Part shown: piece by piece, positions 27,869-37,800 of the stretch
Position numbering within the stretch: position 1 is the first letter of the stretch
How the letters are laid out: the number at the start of each line of letters is the position of its first letter
Source of the DNA: Sphingomonas sp. 3P27F8
GTDB taxonomy: Bacteria; Pseudomonadota; Alphaproteobacteria; Sphingomonadales; Sphingomonadaceae
Assembly (NCBI RefSeq): GCF_005502745.1
Contig: NZ_SCNL01000004.1
Coordinates: 1-64,000, forward strand
Length of the DNA: 64,000 nucleotides
Direction: 5' to 3'
Made by a program: the position numbers and the translations under genes
The notes under the pieces: model-generated
The model's database searches: none
The model's input: the letters and a program-made list of their open reading frames with translations, nothing else
What the model was told of the DNA's origin: nothing

Positions 27869-28797
27869 ACGATGACGCGATTCTGAGGCTGGAGGGCGTA
27901 TCAAAGACCTATGCCGGCGGTGTCACCGCGCTTGAGCCGGTGGATCTGACGATCCGCCGAGGCGAGATTTTCGCGCTGCTCGGCCCCAATGGCGCCGGCA
28001 AAACGTCACTGATCAGCATCATCTGCGGCATCGTCACCCCGTCCGCCGGCACGATCACGGTGGCGGGGCATGATGCGATCCGCGACTATAAGGCCGCCCG
28101 TCGCACGATCGGGCTGGTGCCGCAGGAGCTATCGACGGATTCGTTCGAGAGCGTGCTCGCGACAGTTACCTTCTCGCGCCGCCTGTTCGGCTACGGCCCG
28201 AACCCGGCCTATATCGAGCAAATCCTCCGCGAGCTGTCCTTATGGGACAAGCGCAAGGCACGGATCATGGAGCTTTCCGGCGGGATGAAGCGCCGCGTGC
28301 TGATCGCCAAGGCGCTGGCGCACGAGCCGCAAATCCTCTTTCTCGACGAGCCAACCGCCGGCGTGGACGTGAACCTGCGTCGAGACATGTGGAAACTCGT
28401 GCACCGCCTGCGAGATAATGGCGCGACGATCATCCTCACCACCCATTATATCGAGGAGGCGGAGGAGATGGCCGACCGTGTCGGCGTCATCAACAGCGGC
28501 AAGCTGCTACTGGTCGAGCGGAAGGACGCGCTGATGCAGAAGCTCGGCAGGCGCGAACTGGCGCTGACGCTAGCCGAACCGCTCCCGGCGCTGCCGGACG
28601 GGCTGGAGAAATGGCAGCTCGCACTGGAGAACGACGGCCGCACGCTGCGCTACGTATTCGATGCACAGGCGGAAAAGGCCGGCATTCCCTCCCTGCTCCG
28701 TGCGCTGTCCGATCGGGGCATCGGCTTTACCGACCTGGAAACGTCGCGATCTAGCCTGGAGGATATCTTCGTCGATCTGGTGGGGGCCAAACCATGA
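27865..28797 (+). CDS. ABC-2 type transporter ATP-binding protein
   Basis: 310 residues. Walker [10 protein letters not shown] near residue 40, Q loop VPQEL, signature [15 protein letters not shown], Walker [13 protein letters not shown] and the H-loop TTHY are intact. The C-terminal 70 residues are the extension found in the CcmA/NodI/YadG group. It starts within the dsbA-like stop (ATGA) and its own stop overlaps the permease start, so the four genes are translationally coupled. Substrate unknown. Confidence 0.92.
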   Translation: MNDDAILRLEGVSKTYAGGVTALEPVDLTIRRGEIFALLGPNGAGKTSLISIICGIVTPSAGTITVAGHDAIRDYKAARRTIGLVPQELSTDSFESVLATVTFSRRLFGYGPNPAYIEQILRELSLWDKRKARIMELSGGMKRRVLIAKALAHEPQILFLDEPTAGVDVNLRRDMWKLVHRLRDNGATIILTTHYIEEAEEMADRVGVINSGKLLLVERKDALMQKLGRRELALTLAEPLPALPDGLEKWQLALENDGRTLRYVFDAQAEKAGIPSLLRALSDRGIGFTDLETSRSSLEDIFVDLVGAKP

Positions 28798-29555
28798 ACA
28801 TAAACAGCGTCTGGGCGATCTATCGCTTCGAGATGGCGCGGTTCGGCCGCACGATCTGGACCAGTCTGATGGTGCCGGTCATCACTACGTCGCTTTACTT
28901 CGTGGTGTTCGGCTCGGCGATCGGATCGCAGATGCGCGAAGTCTCCGGTGTACCCTATGGGGCGTTCATCGTGCCGGGGATGATGCTGCTTGCGATCTTT
29001 TCCGAAAGCATTCTGAACGGCAGTTTCGGCATTTACATGCCCAAGTTCACCGGCACGATCTACGAGTTGTTGTCCGCGCCCGTATCGGCATTCGAAATCG
29101 TACTGGGTTATGTCGGCGCGGCGGCGACCAAATCGTTGACGATCGCCCTTATCATCTTCGCAACGGCGCACATCTTCGTCGACCTGCGCATCCTGCATCC
29201 ATTGGCGATGATCGCCTATCTCGCGCTGATCTGCATCACGTTCTGCCTGTTTGGCTTTGTCATCGGCATCTTCGCAAAGGGATTCGAGCAGTTGCAGGTG
29301 ATCCCGCTGCTGATCGTCACGCCACTTACCTTCCTGGGTGGCGCCTTCTATTCCGTGATGATCCTGCCGGAACCGTGGCGAACGGTGACCTTGTTCAACC
29401 CGGTCGTCTATCTCATCAACGGATTCCGCTGGACCTTCTTCGGAACCAGCGACGTGGCGGTCGCGGTTAGCCTGACGGTGACGCTTACGCTGTTGACCGT
29501 GTGCCTGGTGACCATCGGCGTGGTCTTCAGGACCGGATGGCGGCTGAAGAACTGA
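28794..29555 (+). CDS. ABC-2 type transporter permease
   Basis: 253 residues with six predicted membrane segments, of the ABC-2 (YadH/NodJ-like) export permease family. The family segment around residues 170-200 reads [20 protein letters not shown]. It pairs with the ATPase encoded in overlap upstream. YadGH-type exporters are still poorly understood; polysaccharide or lipid-linked substrates are the family precedent. Confidence 0.9.
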   Translation: MNINSVWAIYRFEMARFGRTIWTSLMVPVITTSLYFVVFGSAIGSQMREVSGVPYGAFIVPGMMLLAIFSESILNGSFGIYMPKFTGTIYELLSAPVSAFEIVLGYVGAAATKSLTIALIIFATAHIFVDLRILHPLAMIAYLALICITFCLFGFVIGIFAKGFEQLQVIPLLIVTPLTFLGGAFYSVMILPEPWRTVTLFNPVVYLINGFRWTFFGTSDVAVAVSLTVTLTLLTVCLVTIGVVFRTGWRLKN

Positions 29556-29559
29556 TCGT

Positions 29560-30777
29560 TCAGCCGTTCTCCGCGATCAGCTTCTCCACCAGCGGCGCAA
29601 TGCGGTTGCGCCATTTGGAGCCGTTGAAGATGCCATAATGGCCGACCCCTTCGGCGAGCAGATAATGTTTCTTCGCCTCGGGCAGGTTGGTCGCGAGCGT
29701 CAACGCCGCCTTGGTCTGGCCGATGCCGGAGATATCATCGCGCTCGCCCTCGATCGCCAGCAGCGCGATATCGGTGATCGCGCCCGGATCGATCGGGCGC
29801 CCGCGATGCGTCATCAGCCCACGCGGCAGCTTGTGCTCCTGAAACACCACATCGATCGTCTGAAGGTAGAATTCTTCGGTCATGTCGCAGACCGAGCGAT
29901 ATTCGTCGTAGAACTCCTTGGTCGCCTCGGCGCTCTCGCCATCGCCGCGGACGAGATGCTTGAACATCTCCCAATGGCTCATCATGTGATTGCCAAGGTT
30001 CATCGACATGAAGCCGGTAAGCTGCAGGAAGCCGGGATAAACACGTCGCCCCGCGCCCGGATACATGCGCGGCACGGTCGCGATGACATTCTGGCTGAAC
30101 CAGGCGTGCGGCCGCTCGGTTGCCAGCGTATTCACCGCCGTCGGCGCCTCACGCGTGTCGATCGGCCCGCCCATCATCGTCAGCGTCCTGGGGCGGCACG
30201 GATGCTTGTCGGCGCTCATCAACGCCGCGGCAGCATAGGTCGGGACCGAAGGCTGGCAGACCGCCAGCATATGTCCGCCCGGCCCGATCGCCTCCATGAA
30301 CTCGATGAGATAATCAACATAATCATCAAGGTCGAACGCGCCGTCGGTAACCGGCACCAGCTTCGCATCGCGCCAGTCAGTGATGTAAACATCACAGGTC
30401 GGCAGCATCCGCTCAACAGTGCCTCGCAGCAGCGTGGCGAAATGGCCGGACATCGGGGCAACGATCAGCAGTTTCGGGCCTCCGCTCACGCCGACGCGCG
30501 CAAAGCGCTTTAGCTGGCCGAATGGCTTCTGCAGCACCACTTCCTCGACCACCTCGACGGCTTCGCCGTTCACCATCGTGCGATCGAGCCCGAAAACCGG
30601 TTTGCCGCGCGGCGCGGCCGCATGTGCGAACACCTCGAGCGCCGAAGCCATCACTGCGCCGCCGCCGAAATAGGAGAACGGGTTTGCCGGATTGTTCAGC
30701 ATGCCCGCGCCAAAATTGGCCCAGGCGCTAGCACCTGCGAGCATCGAGCGCTGGAATTCATAGGCGTCGTAGAGCAT
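29560..30777 (-). CDS. phaZ: Intracellular polyhydroxyalkanoate depolymerase
   Basis: 405 residues. The N-terminus MLYDAYEFQRS and the overall length match the intracellular PHB depolymerases of Ralstonia and alphaproteobacteria. These have a Cys rather than Ser nucleophile, seen here in LAVCQPSVPTYAA. Later segments HRGRPIDPGAITD and LAEGVGHYGIFNGSKWR supply the Asp and His of the triad. It mobilises storage PHB. It is convergent with the ABC-2 permease gene (5-bp gap) and divergent from an ABC exporter. Confidence 0.95.
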   Translation of the reverse strand: MLYDAYEFQRSMLAGASAWANFGAGMLNNPANPFSYFGGGAVMASALEVFAHAAAPRGKPVFGLDRTMVNGEAVEVVEEVVLQKPFGQLKRFARVGVSGGPKLLIVAPMSGHFATLLRGTVERMLPTCDVYITDWRDAKLVPVTDGAFDLDDYVDYLIEFMEAIGPGGHMLAVCQPSVPTYAAAALMSADKHPCRPRTLTMMGGPIDTREAPTAVNTLATERPHAWFSQNVIATVPRMYPGAGRRVYPGFLQLTGFMSMNLGNHMMSHWEMFKHLVRGDGESAEATKEFYDEYRSVCDMTEEFYLQTIDVVFQEHKLPRGLMTHRGRPIDPGAITDIALLAIEGERDDISGIGQTKAALTLATNLPEAKKHYLLAEGVGHYGIFNGSKWRNRIAPLVEKLIAENG

Positions 30778-30933
30778 CGGGTATCCTGATCGGCGAAGCT
30801 TTGATCGCGAACTGGTAGCCCGTTTCAGATTAATGACAAATCAAATTGCTGCAATCGCGAACCGCCGCTGGCGACACCCGGCCCGCCGCCCGCGCCGTTG
30901 AGCCAACAGAGCCGGGCTGCTAGGCGCTTTCGC

Positions 30934-32709
30934 ATGTCGACAGAAGCGCCCGCAGAAGCCCCCCGCCGCCGCTTGGGCAGCCTTGCCCTAGTGTGGGATC
31001 ACGCACGGCGCTATCCGGGGCGCATCGCCGCCGCCGGCGCCGCGCTTACGATCACCTCGCTGGCCACGATCGCGATCCCTTACAGCTTCAAGCGTGTCAT
31101 CGACCGCGGTTTCGGCCCCGGCGCGCATGGCGATGTGGCGAGCGCCTTTCACTATCTGTTGATGATCGTAGCCGTTCTGGCAGTGGCGACGGCGATCCGC
31201 TTTTACTTCGTATCATGGCTGGGCGAGCGGGTGGTGGCGGATATTCGCGCCCGCGTGCAGCGCCACCTGCTCACGCTCACCCCACGCTTCTTCGAAGAGA
31301 ACCGCCCGTCGGAAATCGCCTCGCGGCTGACGGCGGACACTGCGCAGATCGAGAGCGTCGTCGGCTCCACCATGTCGGTGGCGCTGCGCAACATGTTTAC
31401 CGGCATCGGCGGCATGGTCTATCTGTTCGCGATATCGCCAAAGCTGGCGGGGATGCTGCTGCTCGGCATACCGATGGTGATCCTGCCGATCGCGCTGCTC
31501 GGTCGGCGCGTGCGCGCCTATTCGCGGACTTCGCAGGATCGCATCGCCGACGTCGGCGCGATGGCGACCGAGACGTTGGGCGCGATGAGGATCGTCCAGG
31601 CGTTTGGGCAGGAGGAACGCGAGGCACAGCGCTTTGCCGACGCAGTCGAGGCGACGATGGCCGCCGCCCGCCGCCGCATCCTTGTGCGCGCGGTGATGAC
31701 GGCGATCGTGATCGGGCTGATCTTCGGGTCGATCACGCTGGTATTGTGGGAGGGCGCGATCGATGTGGCCGCGGGGCGCCTCTCAGGCGGCGCCATCGCG
31801 GCCTTCGTTCTCACCGGCGGTATTGTGGCGGGTGCTTTCGGCGCGCTGACCGAGGTGTATGGCGAGTTGCTGCGCGGGGCGGGTGCGGCCGGGCGTCTTT
31901 CGGAACTGCTCGCCGAAAAGCCGGAGATCGCCGCGCCGCGCGCACCACTTTTGCTGCCGCTGCCGCCGCGCGGCGCCGTGACGTTCGAACATGTCGAGTT
32001 TCGCTATCCGACACGACCCGACGCCCCGGCGCTGCATGATTTCAGCCTGACTATCGCCCCGGGTGAAACGGTCGCGGTGGTCGGCCCGTCCGGCGCGGGC
32101 AAAACGACACTATTCCAGCTGCTTCAGCGCTTCTATGATCCGCAGGCCGGCCGGCTGACGATCGACGGCATCGACCTGCGCGATGCCGATCCCGCCGCCA
32201 TCCGATCTCACATCGCGATGGTGCCGCAGGAAACGGTGATCTTCGCCGCCTCCGCGCGCGACAATCTGCGCTACGGCCGCTGGGATGCAAGCGACGAAGA
32301 GTTGTGGGCCGCCGCCGAGGCAGCCAATGCCGCCGATTTCCTGCACTCGCTGCCGGAAGGGCTCGGCACCTATCTCGGCGAGGGCGGCGCGCGCCTGTCA
32401 GGTGGACAGCGCCAGCGCGTGGCGATCGCCCGCGCGCTGTTGCGTGACGCCCCGATCCTGCTGCTTGACGAAGCCACCAGCGCGCTCGACGCGGAAAGCG
32501 AGTTGCTCGTGCAGCAGGCGCTGGAGCGGCTGATGACCGAGCGCAGCACGCTTATCATCGCACATCGCCTCGCCACCGTCCGCGCCGCCAATCGCATCGT
32601 CGTGATGGATAATGGCCGGATCGTCGAAGAGGGCAGCCATGGCGCGCTGATCGCGCGCAGCGGGCTCTATGCGCGTCTCGCCAGCCTCCAGTTCAGCGAA
32701 GCGGCGTAG
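30934..32709 (+). CDS. Type I ABC exporter, fused membrane and ATPase domains
   Basis: 591 residues from the ATG at 30934. Six membrane segments (about 30-310) form the ABC exporter fold, followed by the ATPase with Walker A VVGPSGAGKTTL near residue 385, signature [16 protein letters not shown], Walker B ILLLDEATSALD and an AHRLATVR H-loop. It is a half transporter that works as a homodimer, of the MsbA/LmrA-like group. In sphingomonads such genes are common without a known substrate. The upstream in-frame TTG at 30898 is a weaker start. Confidence 0.93.
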   Translation: MSTEAPAEAPRRRLGSLALVWDHARRYPGRIAAAGAALTITSLATIAIPYSFKRVIDRGFGPGAHGDVASAFHYLLMIVAVLAVATAIRFYFVSWLGERVVADIRARVQRHLLTLTPRFFEENRPSEIASRLTADTAQIESVVGSTMSVALRNMFTGIGGMVYLFAISPKLAGMLLLGIPMVILPIALLGRRVRAYSRTSQDRIADVGAMATETLGAMRIVQAFGQEEREAQRFADAVEATMAAARRRILVRAVMTAIVIGLIFGSITLVLWEGAIDVAAGRLSGGAIAAFVLTGGIVAGAFGALTEVYGELLRGAGAAGRLSELLAEKPEIAAPRAPLLLPLPPRGAVTFEHVEFRYPTRPDAPALHDFSLTIAPGETVAVVGPSGAGKTTLFQLLQRFYDPQAGRLTIDGIDLRDADPAAIRSHIAMVPQETVIFAASARDNLRYGRWDASDEELWAAAEAANAADFLHSLPEGLGTYLGEGGARLSGGQRQRVAIARALLRDAPILLLDEATSALDAESELLVQQALERLMTERSTLIIAHRLATVRAANRIVVMDNGRIVEEGSHGALIARSGLYARLASLQFSEAA

Positions 32710-32763
32710 CAATCGCCTGCCCTTTCTGCTCTAATCGTCGGAAAAGGTAAGAGGAACGCAGAT

Positions 32764-33927
32764 ATGGCCCGCGAATTCGATGTGATCGTCTACGGCGCGA
32801 CCGGATTCACCGGGCGGCTGGTGGCGGAGTATCTGCAGCAGACCTATGGTGCGGATGGTCCGAAATGGGCAATGGCCGGCCGGTCGCTGACAAAGCTGGA
32901 GGACGTGCGGACCGAGATGGGCGTGGCGGCGGACGTGCCGCTGCTCGCCGCCAATTCCGATGACCCCGCCAGCCTGCGCGCGATGGCCGCGCGCGCGACC
33001 GTGGTGATCTCCACCGTGGGGCCATATCAGCTCTATGGCAGCGATCTGGTCGCCGCTTGCGTGGAGACCGGCACCGCCTATGTCGATCTGTGCGGCGAGC
33101 CGGGGTGGATGCGCAGGATGATCGATGCGCACGACGCACGCGCGAAGGAAACCGGCGCGCGAATCGTCTTTTCCTGCGGCTTTGATTCGATCCCGTTCGA
33201 TCTCGGCGTGCTCACTCTGCAGGAAGGCGCGATCAACCGCTTCGGCAAGCCAGCGCCACGCGTGAAGTGCCGGGTGCGCACCATGAAAGGCGGCTTCTCC
33301 GGCGGCACTGCCGCCAGCCTCAAGGCGACGCTGGCGGCGGCGGCGCGCGATCCGTCGCTCCTCACGCTCCTTGCCAGCCCGTTCGCGCTGACGCCGGGGC
33401 ATAGCGGGCCACATCAGCCGACCGGCCTGATCCCGGAATATGATACGACGATCGCCGCCTGGGTCGCACCGTTCATCATGGCGCCGATCAATACCAAGAA
33501 CGTCCACCGCACGAACTTGCTGCTTGGCCAGAAATATGGCGGCGATTTCGTTTACGACGAGATGATCGTCGCCGGGCTTGGCGATATCGGCAAGGCAGCG
33601 GCAGAGGCGCTGGCGAAGATCAATCCGCTCGCCGGCGACAAAGGCCCGAAGCCGGGCGAAGGCCCGTCGAAGGAGGAGCGCGACAACGGCCATTACGATA
33701 TTCTCTTCATCGGCCTGATGCCGGATGGCGCGCGCATCGATGCGGTGGTTACCGGAGACCGCGATCCCGGCTATGGTTCGACCAGCAAGATGCTTGCCGA
33801 AAGCGCGCTTTGCTTGGTGCAAGACGTGGCAGGCGCCGGCGGCATCTGGACCCCGGGTGCGCTGATGGGCGATGCGCTGCGCAAGCGGCTAATAGCGAAG
33901 GCCGGCATGACCTTCACGGCGGGGTGA
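32764..33927 (+). CDS. Saccharopine dehydrogenase-like reductase
   Basis: 387 residues. The N-terminus (FDVIVYGATGFTGRLVAEYL) is a Rossmann NAD(P)-binding site; downstream ISTVGPYQLYGSDLV, YVDLCGEPGW and FSCGFDSIPFDLG are typical of the saccharopine-dehydrogenase-like / trans-acting enoyl reductase family. The substrate is uncertain: mycobacterial relatives act in lipid synthesis, eukaryotic ones are of unknown role. AGAGGA-like ribosome site nine bases before the ATG. It follows the ABC exporter by 54 bp and may share its transcript. Confidence 0.85.
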   Translation: MAREFDVIVYGATGFTGRLVAEYLQQTYGADGPKWAMAGRSLTKLEDVRTEMGVAADVPLLAANSDDPASLRAMAARATVVISTVGPYQLYGSDLVAACVETGTAYVDLCGEPGWMRRMIDAHDARAKETGARIVFSCGFDSIPFDLGVLTLQEGAINRFGKPAPRVKCRVRTMKGGFSGGTAASLKATLAAAARDPSLLTLLASPFALTPGHSGPHQPTGLIPEYDTTIAAWVAPFIMAPINTKNVHRTNLLLGQKYGGDFVYDEMIVAGLGDIGKAAAEALAKINPLAGDKGPKPGEGPSKEERDNGHYDILFIGLMPDGARIDAVVTGDRDPGYGSTSKMLAESALCLVQDVAGAGGIWTPGALMGDALRKRLIAKAGMTFTAG

Positions 33928-34192
33928 AAAAGGGCTCGCTTTGGTGGAGGGCCGTGATCGACACCCAGACGCGATTAACAACCTATTGTTATGGCGTCGG
34001 CAACCGCCCCGTTATCGCCTGAATGCGGAATCAGGCGGCGCAGTTGCGCCCCAGGCTTAACGGCGCGAGCACAAGTCTTTGAGAGCCGTCCCAAAAACGC
34101 ACACCTGCGAAATTAGAACGATTGCATTGCTCGTTAATCTCTCGGTAATCTTTACGTACTGGAACGCCGCTCGGTGCGTAGGGGGATGATTG

Positions 34193-34876
34193 ATGAAAAG
34201 TCGCATTGCTACGGTCGCTGCTTCGCTATTCCTTGCGTCATCGCTTGCCGCCCCGGCGCTCGCGGATACGCTGGCGACGCCACTTAACAGCAACAACAAT
34301 CAGAGCGGCATCATGTTCGATGTTGTGGTTGGCAGCCAATCGCTTGTGCTGCAGTCGCTAGGCGTGAACATTACCGGTGGCACCTACGACTTCAAATTCT
34401 ACACGATCGATGGCGGCATCGGCTCGAACCAGAACAACGCCGCAGCATGGACGCTGCGCGATTCCTTCAGCGGCGTGACAAGCGCGGGCACCGATAATCT
34501 GACCAATTTCGACATCGCGGACTTCGGCGTCACGGCCGGCTCGACGATAGGTTTCTATTTTACGGGAACCGTGCCGTACACGGGTATCGTACGTTACACC
34601 AACGGCAACGCGGTTGGAGACATCGTCGCGTCCAATAGTGCGCTGTCGATCCTGAGCGGTTACGGGAAGAGCTATCCCTTCGCGGAAAATTTCTCGCCGC
34701 GGGATTTCAACGGTGCGATCACTTATGCCGTCGCAGGTGTTCCCGAGCCGGCGATCTGGGCTCTCATGATCCTCGGCTTCGGCACGATCGGCTTTGCGAT
34801 GCGGCGTGCTCAGGCCCGCTCGGACGTCCGCTTCGACGCCAAGATCAAACGGATCGCGGCGCACGCACAAGCATGA
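34193..34876 (+). CDS. PEPxxWA-CTERM sorting-domain secreted protein
   Basis: 227 residues. A signal peptide ends near residue 24 (APALA). The middle part is rich in Asn, Thr, Gly and Ser with beta character. The C-terminus has VPEPAIWALMILGFGTIGF followed by MRR, the PEPxxWA-CTERM signal: motif, membrane helix and basic cluster. Such proteins are processed by an exosortase, encoded elsewhere. The ATG at 34193 follows a GGGGGAT-like site. A surface or extracellular matrix role is the family expectation. Confidence 0.9.
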   Translation: MKSRIATVAASLFLASSLAAPALADTLATPLNSNNNQSGIMFDVVVGSQSLVLQSLGVNITGGTYDFKFYTIDGGIGSNQNNAAAWTLRDSFSGVTSAGTDNLTNFDIADFGVTAGSTIGFYFTGTVPYTGIVRYTNGNAVGDIVASNSALSILSGYGKSYPFAENFSPRDFNGAITYAVAGVPEPAIWALMILGFGTIGFAMRRAQARSDVRFDAKIKRIAAHAQA

Positions 34877-34903
34877 TTAGCCAACTTAGTTAGTTAAGAC
34901 GCC

Positions 34904-34934
34904 GGGCTGTCGGGGAGACTCGGCAGCCCATTTT
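34904..34934 (+). terminator. Terminator after the PEP-CTERM gene
   Basis: GGGCTG (34904-34909) pairs with CAGCCC (34924-34929), the stem extended by a G.T pair and further G-C pairs, followed by ATTTTC. It lies 28 bp after the stop codon. Confidence 0.65.
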
Positions 34935-35042
34935 CATCGGCGATTGTCTTGCCCGCCAAAATCGGTGGTCGTCCTTCTCGGGTGGCGGCAAGCCCAGGCA
35001 CTGATCGATCAGTGATCTTGTCAGGCAATCGCTCGCATGGCC

Positions 35043-35357
35043 CTACCGCCCCAGCGCGATCGCGCCCGCCGCCGCGAAGCCGGTCAGCGCGATCACGCCC
35101 AGCAATCGCGCCAGTTCCTCCTTGCGGAAATTGGCGAGAACGACGTCGTCGAGGAACCAGCGACCATCCTCCGCCGGCAACACCGCGCCAAAACGTGTCA
35201 TGCGACGGAAAATTCGGCGCTGCGCGCGCCCTTCCGGCTCGAACGATATCGCGCTTGCGGCGTCTGTGGCCTTAGCATCCACGAAGCGCTTCACGATCGC
35301 CGTTTCCGCGCGAATGACAATCCCGGTGGCGATGCGATCGACGATGTTGAGTTTCAC
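35043..35357 (-). CDS. Small membrane-anchored hypothetical protein coupled to rnr
   Basis: 104 residues beginning at the ATG that overlaps the rnr stop by four bases (ATGA). The N-terminal 75 residues are soluble in character; a single hydrophobic helix lies at about 83-101 (LLGVIALTGFAAAGAIALG), so it is a tail-anchored protein. I recognise no family. The coupling strongly supports a real gene, and a role near RNase R or merely in its operon is possible. Confidence 0.65.
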   Translation of the reverse strand: MKLNIVDRIATGIVIRAETAIVKRFVDAKATDAASAISFEPEGRAQRRIFRRMTRFGAVLPAEDGRWFLDDVVLANFRKEELARLLGVIALTGFAAAGAIALGR

Positions 35358-37555
35358 TTCCTGCGCCCTTGATGACGGATGTTCGAAGGTCGGCCGCGCC
35401 GCTTGATCTCGCGCCGGGGCCCGTCTCGCCGTGATGGCGGCAACGCACCCTTTCCCTCCGGCAATTCGAAGCGCAGCGCGCCCGACACCGGATTCGCCTC
35501 GGCAAGCCGCAGGCGAAGACGTCGACCCAGCGCATATTCCTCGCCACTCGTTTCGCCCACCAGCATCCGCGCACCTTCATCGAAGCGGAAATATTCGCCG
35601 CCCAGATCGCGCACGGGCATCAGTCCGTCGCCGCCGATGCCCTCCACGGTTGCGAAGAAGCCGAAGTTCGCCACTCCGGTGATGCGCGCCTCCACCGTCT
35701 CGCCGACGCGCTCGGCGAGATATGCGGCTACATAGCGATCGATCGTGTCGCGCTCCGCTTCCATCGCGCGGCGCTCGAGTTTGCTGATCGCCTCGCCGAT
35801 GCGTTCGAAATCCTCGTCCCCGCCAAGTCCGCCTGGTCCCAGTTCGTAGGCGGAAACGAGCGCCCGATGCACCAGCAGATCGGCATATCGGCGGATCGGG
35901 GAGGTAAAGTGGCCATAACTGCCAAGCGCCAGCCCGAAATGGCCATGATTCGCGGGGGCATAATAAGCCTGCGTCTGCGTGCGCAGCACCTGCTCCATGA
36001 TCTGCGGACGGAAGTCAGCGTCGGCGACTTTATCGAGGATGCGGTTGAAGGTCGCCGGTTTGATGACCTGCCCCAGCGCGAACGAAACCCCGAACGTATC
36101 GAGATACTCCTTCAGCGCCACCAGCTTCTCGCGCGCCGGTGGCTCATGGACGCGATACATCACCGGCGCCTTCTTCGCTTCCAGCGCCTTGGCGGCGGCG
36201 ACGTTGGCGGCGATCATGTAATCCTCAATCAACCGATGCGCATCGAGCCGCTCTCGCGGCGCGACGGACATGATGCGCCCCTTCTCGTCCAGCACCACGC
36301 GGCGTTCCGGCAGATCGAGCGCGAGCGGCTCGCGCTTGTCACGTGCGGCCGAAAGCGCTTCCCAGCACCCCCATAACGGGCGCAGCGTATCGAGCATCGG
36401 CCCCGCCCCGGCATCGATTGTCTCCTGCGCATCCTCATAGGCGATGTTCGCCGCGATCCGCACCGCGGCACGCGTGAAGCGCCATGATTTCAGGCCCCCG
36501 CTCTTCGTGATCTGGAGATGGCAGGCCAGCGCGGCGCGATCTTCCCCCTCCTTTAACGAGCAGACGTCGGCGGAAAGCACCTCCGGCAGCATCGGCACAA
36601 CGCGATCGGGGAAATAGACCGAATTCCCCCGGCTGCGCGCCTCGCGATCGAGCGCCGAGCCGAGGCGGACATAGAAACTGACGTCAGCGATCGCGACGAT
36701 CGCCTTCCATCCGCCGGCATTCGCGGGGTCGTCATCCGGCGCGGCCCATACGGCATCGTCATGGTCGCGCGCATCGGCGGGATCGATCGCCACGATCGGC
36801 AGATGCGTCAGATCTTCCCGCGCCTCGCCCAAAGGTTGCCGGGCGACCTGGCCGGCCTCGGCCAAGGCCTCCTCGGCGAAACGATCCGGGATCCCGAACT
36901 GGTGGATCGCGATCAGCGAGAAACTGCGCGGCGCGAACGGATCACCGAGACGCTGCACCACCCGCGCGGTAATCCGCGGCGGCCGGCCAGCGCGTTCCGC
37001 CAGCACCAGATCGCCCGCCTCCGCGCCGCCGGCGTCGGATACGGGGAACTCGCGGCGCTCCTTCTTCTCCACGCCCTGAAGCCAAAGCCGATCGCCCTGC
37101 CCGCGCAACACGCCGATCATCTGCTCCGAAGACGCGCCGAGGGATTTCATCGGATGGGCGATCCAGCCGCTTCCGGCCTCCTCCGTCCGCGCAAGGATAC
37201 GCGCGCCCACTGCCAGCGCGCCACGCTTGCGCTCCCGCACGCGCAGGCGTGGCGGCGGGCTTTCAGACTCCCACCGCTCCGGCACTGCCCATACGTTGCC
37301 GCCATCATCTACGTCAGCGATGCGGAGCACCGTCACCTTGGGCACCCCGCCCATCTTGTGGAAGGCCCGGCCGGGGGCGGAGTCGATCAACCCTTCGTCG
37401 GCCATATCCTTCAGCAGCGCTTTGAGCGCGATCTTTTCCTGCGCCGTCAGGCCGAAAGCGCGCGCGATCTCCCGCTTGCCGGCAGGAGTTTCGCTCGAAG
37501 TGATGAAATCCATGATCTGCTGGCGCGTCGGCAGGCCGGCTTTTGATTTACGCAT
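35354..37555 (-). CDS. rnr: Ribonuclease R
   Basis: 733 residues, a 3'-5' exoribonuclease of the RNB family that degrades structured RNA. An N-terminal winged-helix region (about 5-60) is followed by cold-shock domains, the RNB domain with IDPADARDHDDAVWA (catalytic aspartates), YFPDRVVPMLPEVLS and SPIRRYADLLVHRAL, and a C-terminal S1 domain (ARITGVANFGFFATVEG), then a basic tail ending RRK. The ATG at 37555 is chosen because the family N-terminus starts there. Confidence 0.95.
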   Translation of the reverse strand: MRKSKAGLPTRQQIMDFITSSETPAGKREIARAFGLTAQEKIALKALLKDMADEGLIDSAPGRAFHKMGGVPKVTVLRIADVDDGGNVWAVPERWESESPPPRLRVRERKRGALAVGARILARTEEAGSGWIAHPMKSLGASSEQMIGVLRGQGDRLWLQGVEKKERREFPVSDAGGAEAGDLVLAERAGRPPRITARVVQRLGDPFAPRSFSLIAIHQFGIPDRFAEEALAEAGQVARQPLGEAREDLTHLPIVAIDPADARDHDDAVWAAPDDDPANAGGWKAIVAIADVSFYVRLGSALDREARSRGNSVYFPDRVVPMLPEVLSADVCSLKEGEDRAALACHLQITKSGGLKSWRFTRAAVRIAANIAYEDAQETIDAGAGPMLDTLRPLWGCWEALSAARDKREPLALDLPERRVVLDEKGRIMSVAPRERLDAHRLIEDYMIAANVAAAKALEAKKAPVMYRVHEPPAREKLVALKEYLDTFGVSFALGQVIKPATFNRILDKVADADFRPQIMEQVLRTQTQAYYAPANHGHFGLALGSYGHFTSPIRRYADLLVHRALVSAYELGPGGLGGDEDFERIGEAISKLERRAMEAERDTIDRYVAAYLAERVGETVEARITGVANFGFFATVEGIGGDGLMPVRDLGGEYFRFDEGARMLVGETSGEEYALGRRLRLRLAEANPVSGALRFELPEGKGALPPSRRDGPRREIKRRGRPSNIRHQGRRK

Positions 37556-37800
37556 CACGCGGAGATAGGGGCTACGCGCGCCAGCGTCACGCACCAAGAC
37601 GCCCCGCGTTGGCGATCGGCATGTCCCGAAACCGCTGGAAGACTGGCGAGGAATTGCGCCCTGCTACTCCGAAAATATTGCCACGCACCCGGCTTAAGGC
37701 AATATATCGTTGTTTTTGCTTATATTAGCGCTGACCGTCCATCAAATTTTAAGCTTGATCTCTAACCGGATTAGAACTCCGGGCGGCCTATTCGCACCTT

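Noticed and set aside
30846..30854. TTGCTGCAA near phaZ as a PhaR operator
   Set aside because: A single nine-base palindrome is too weak to assign; kept out of the feature list.
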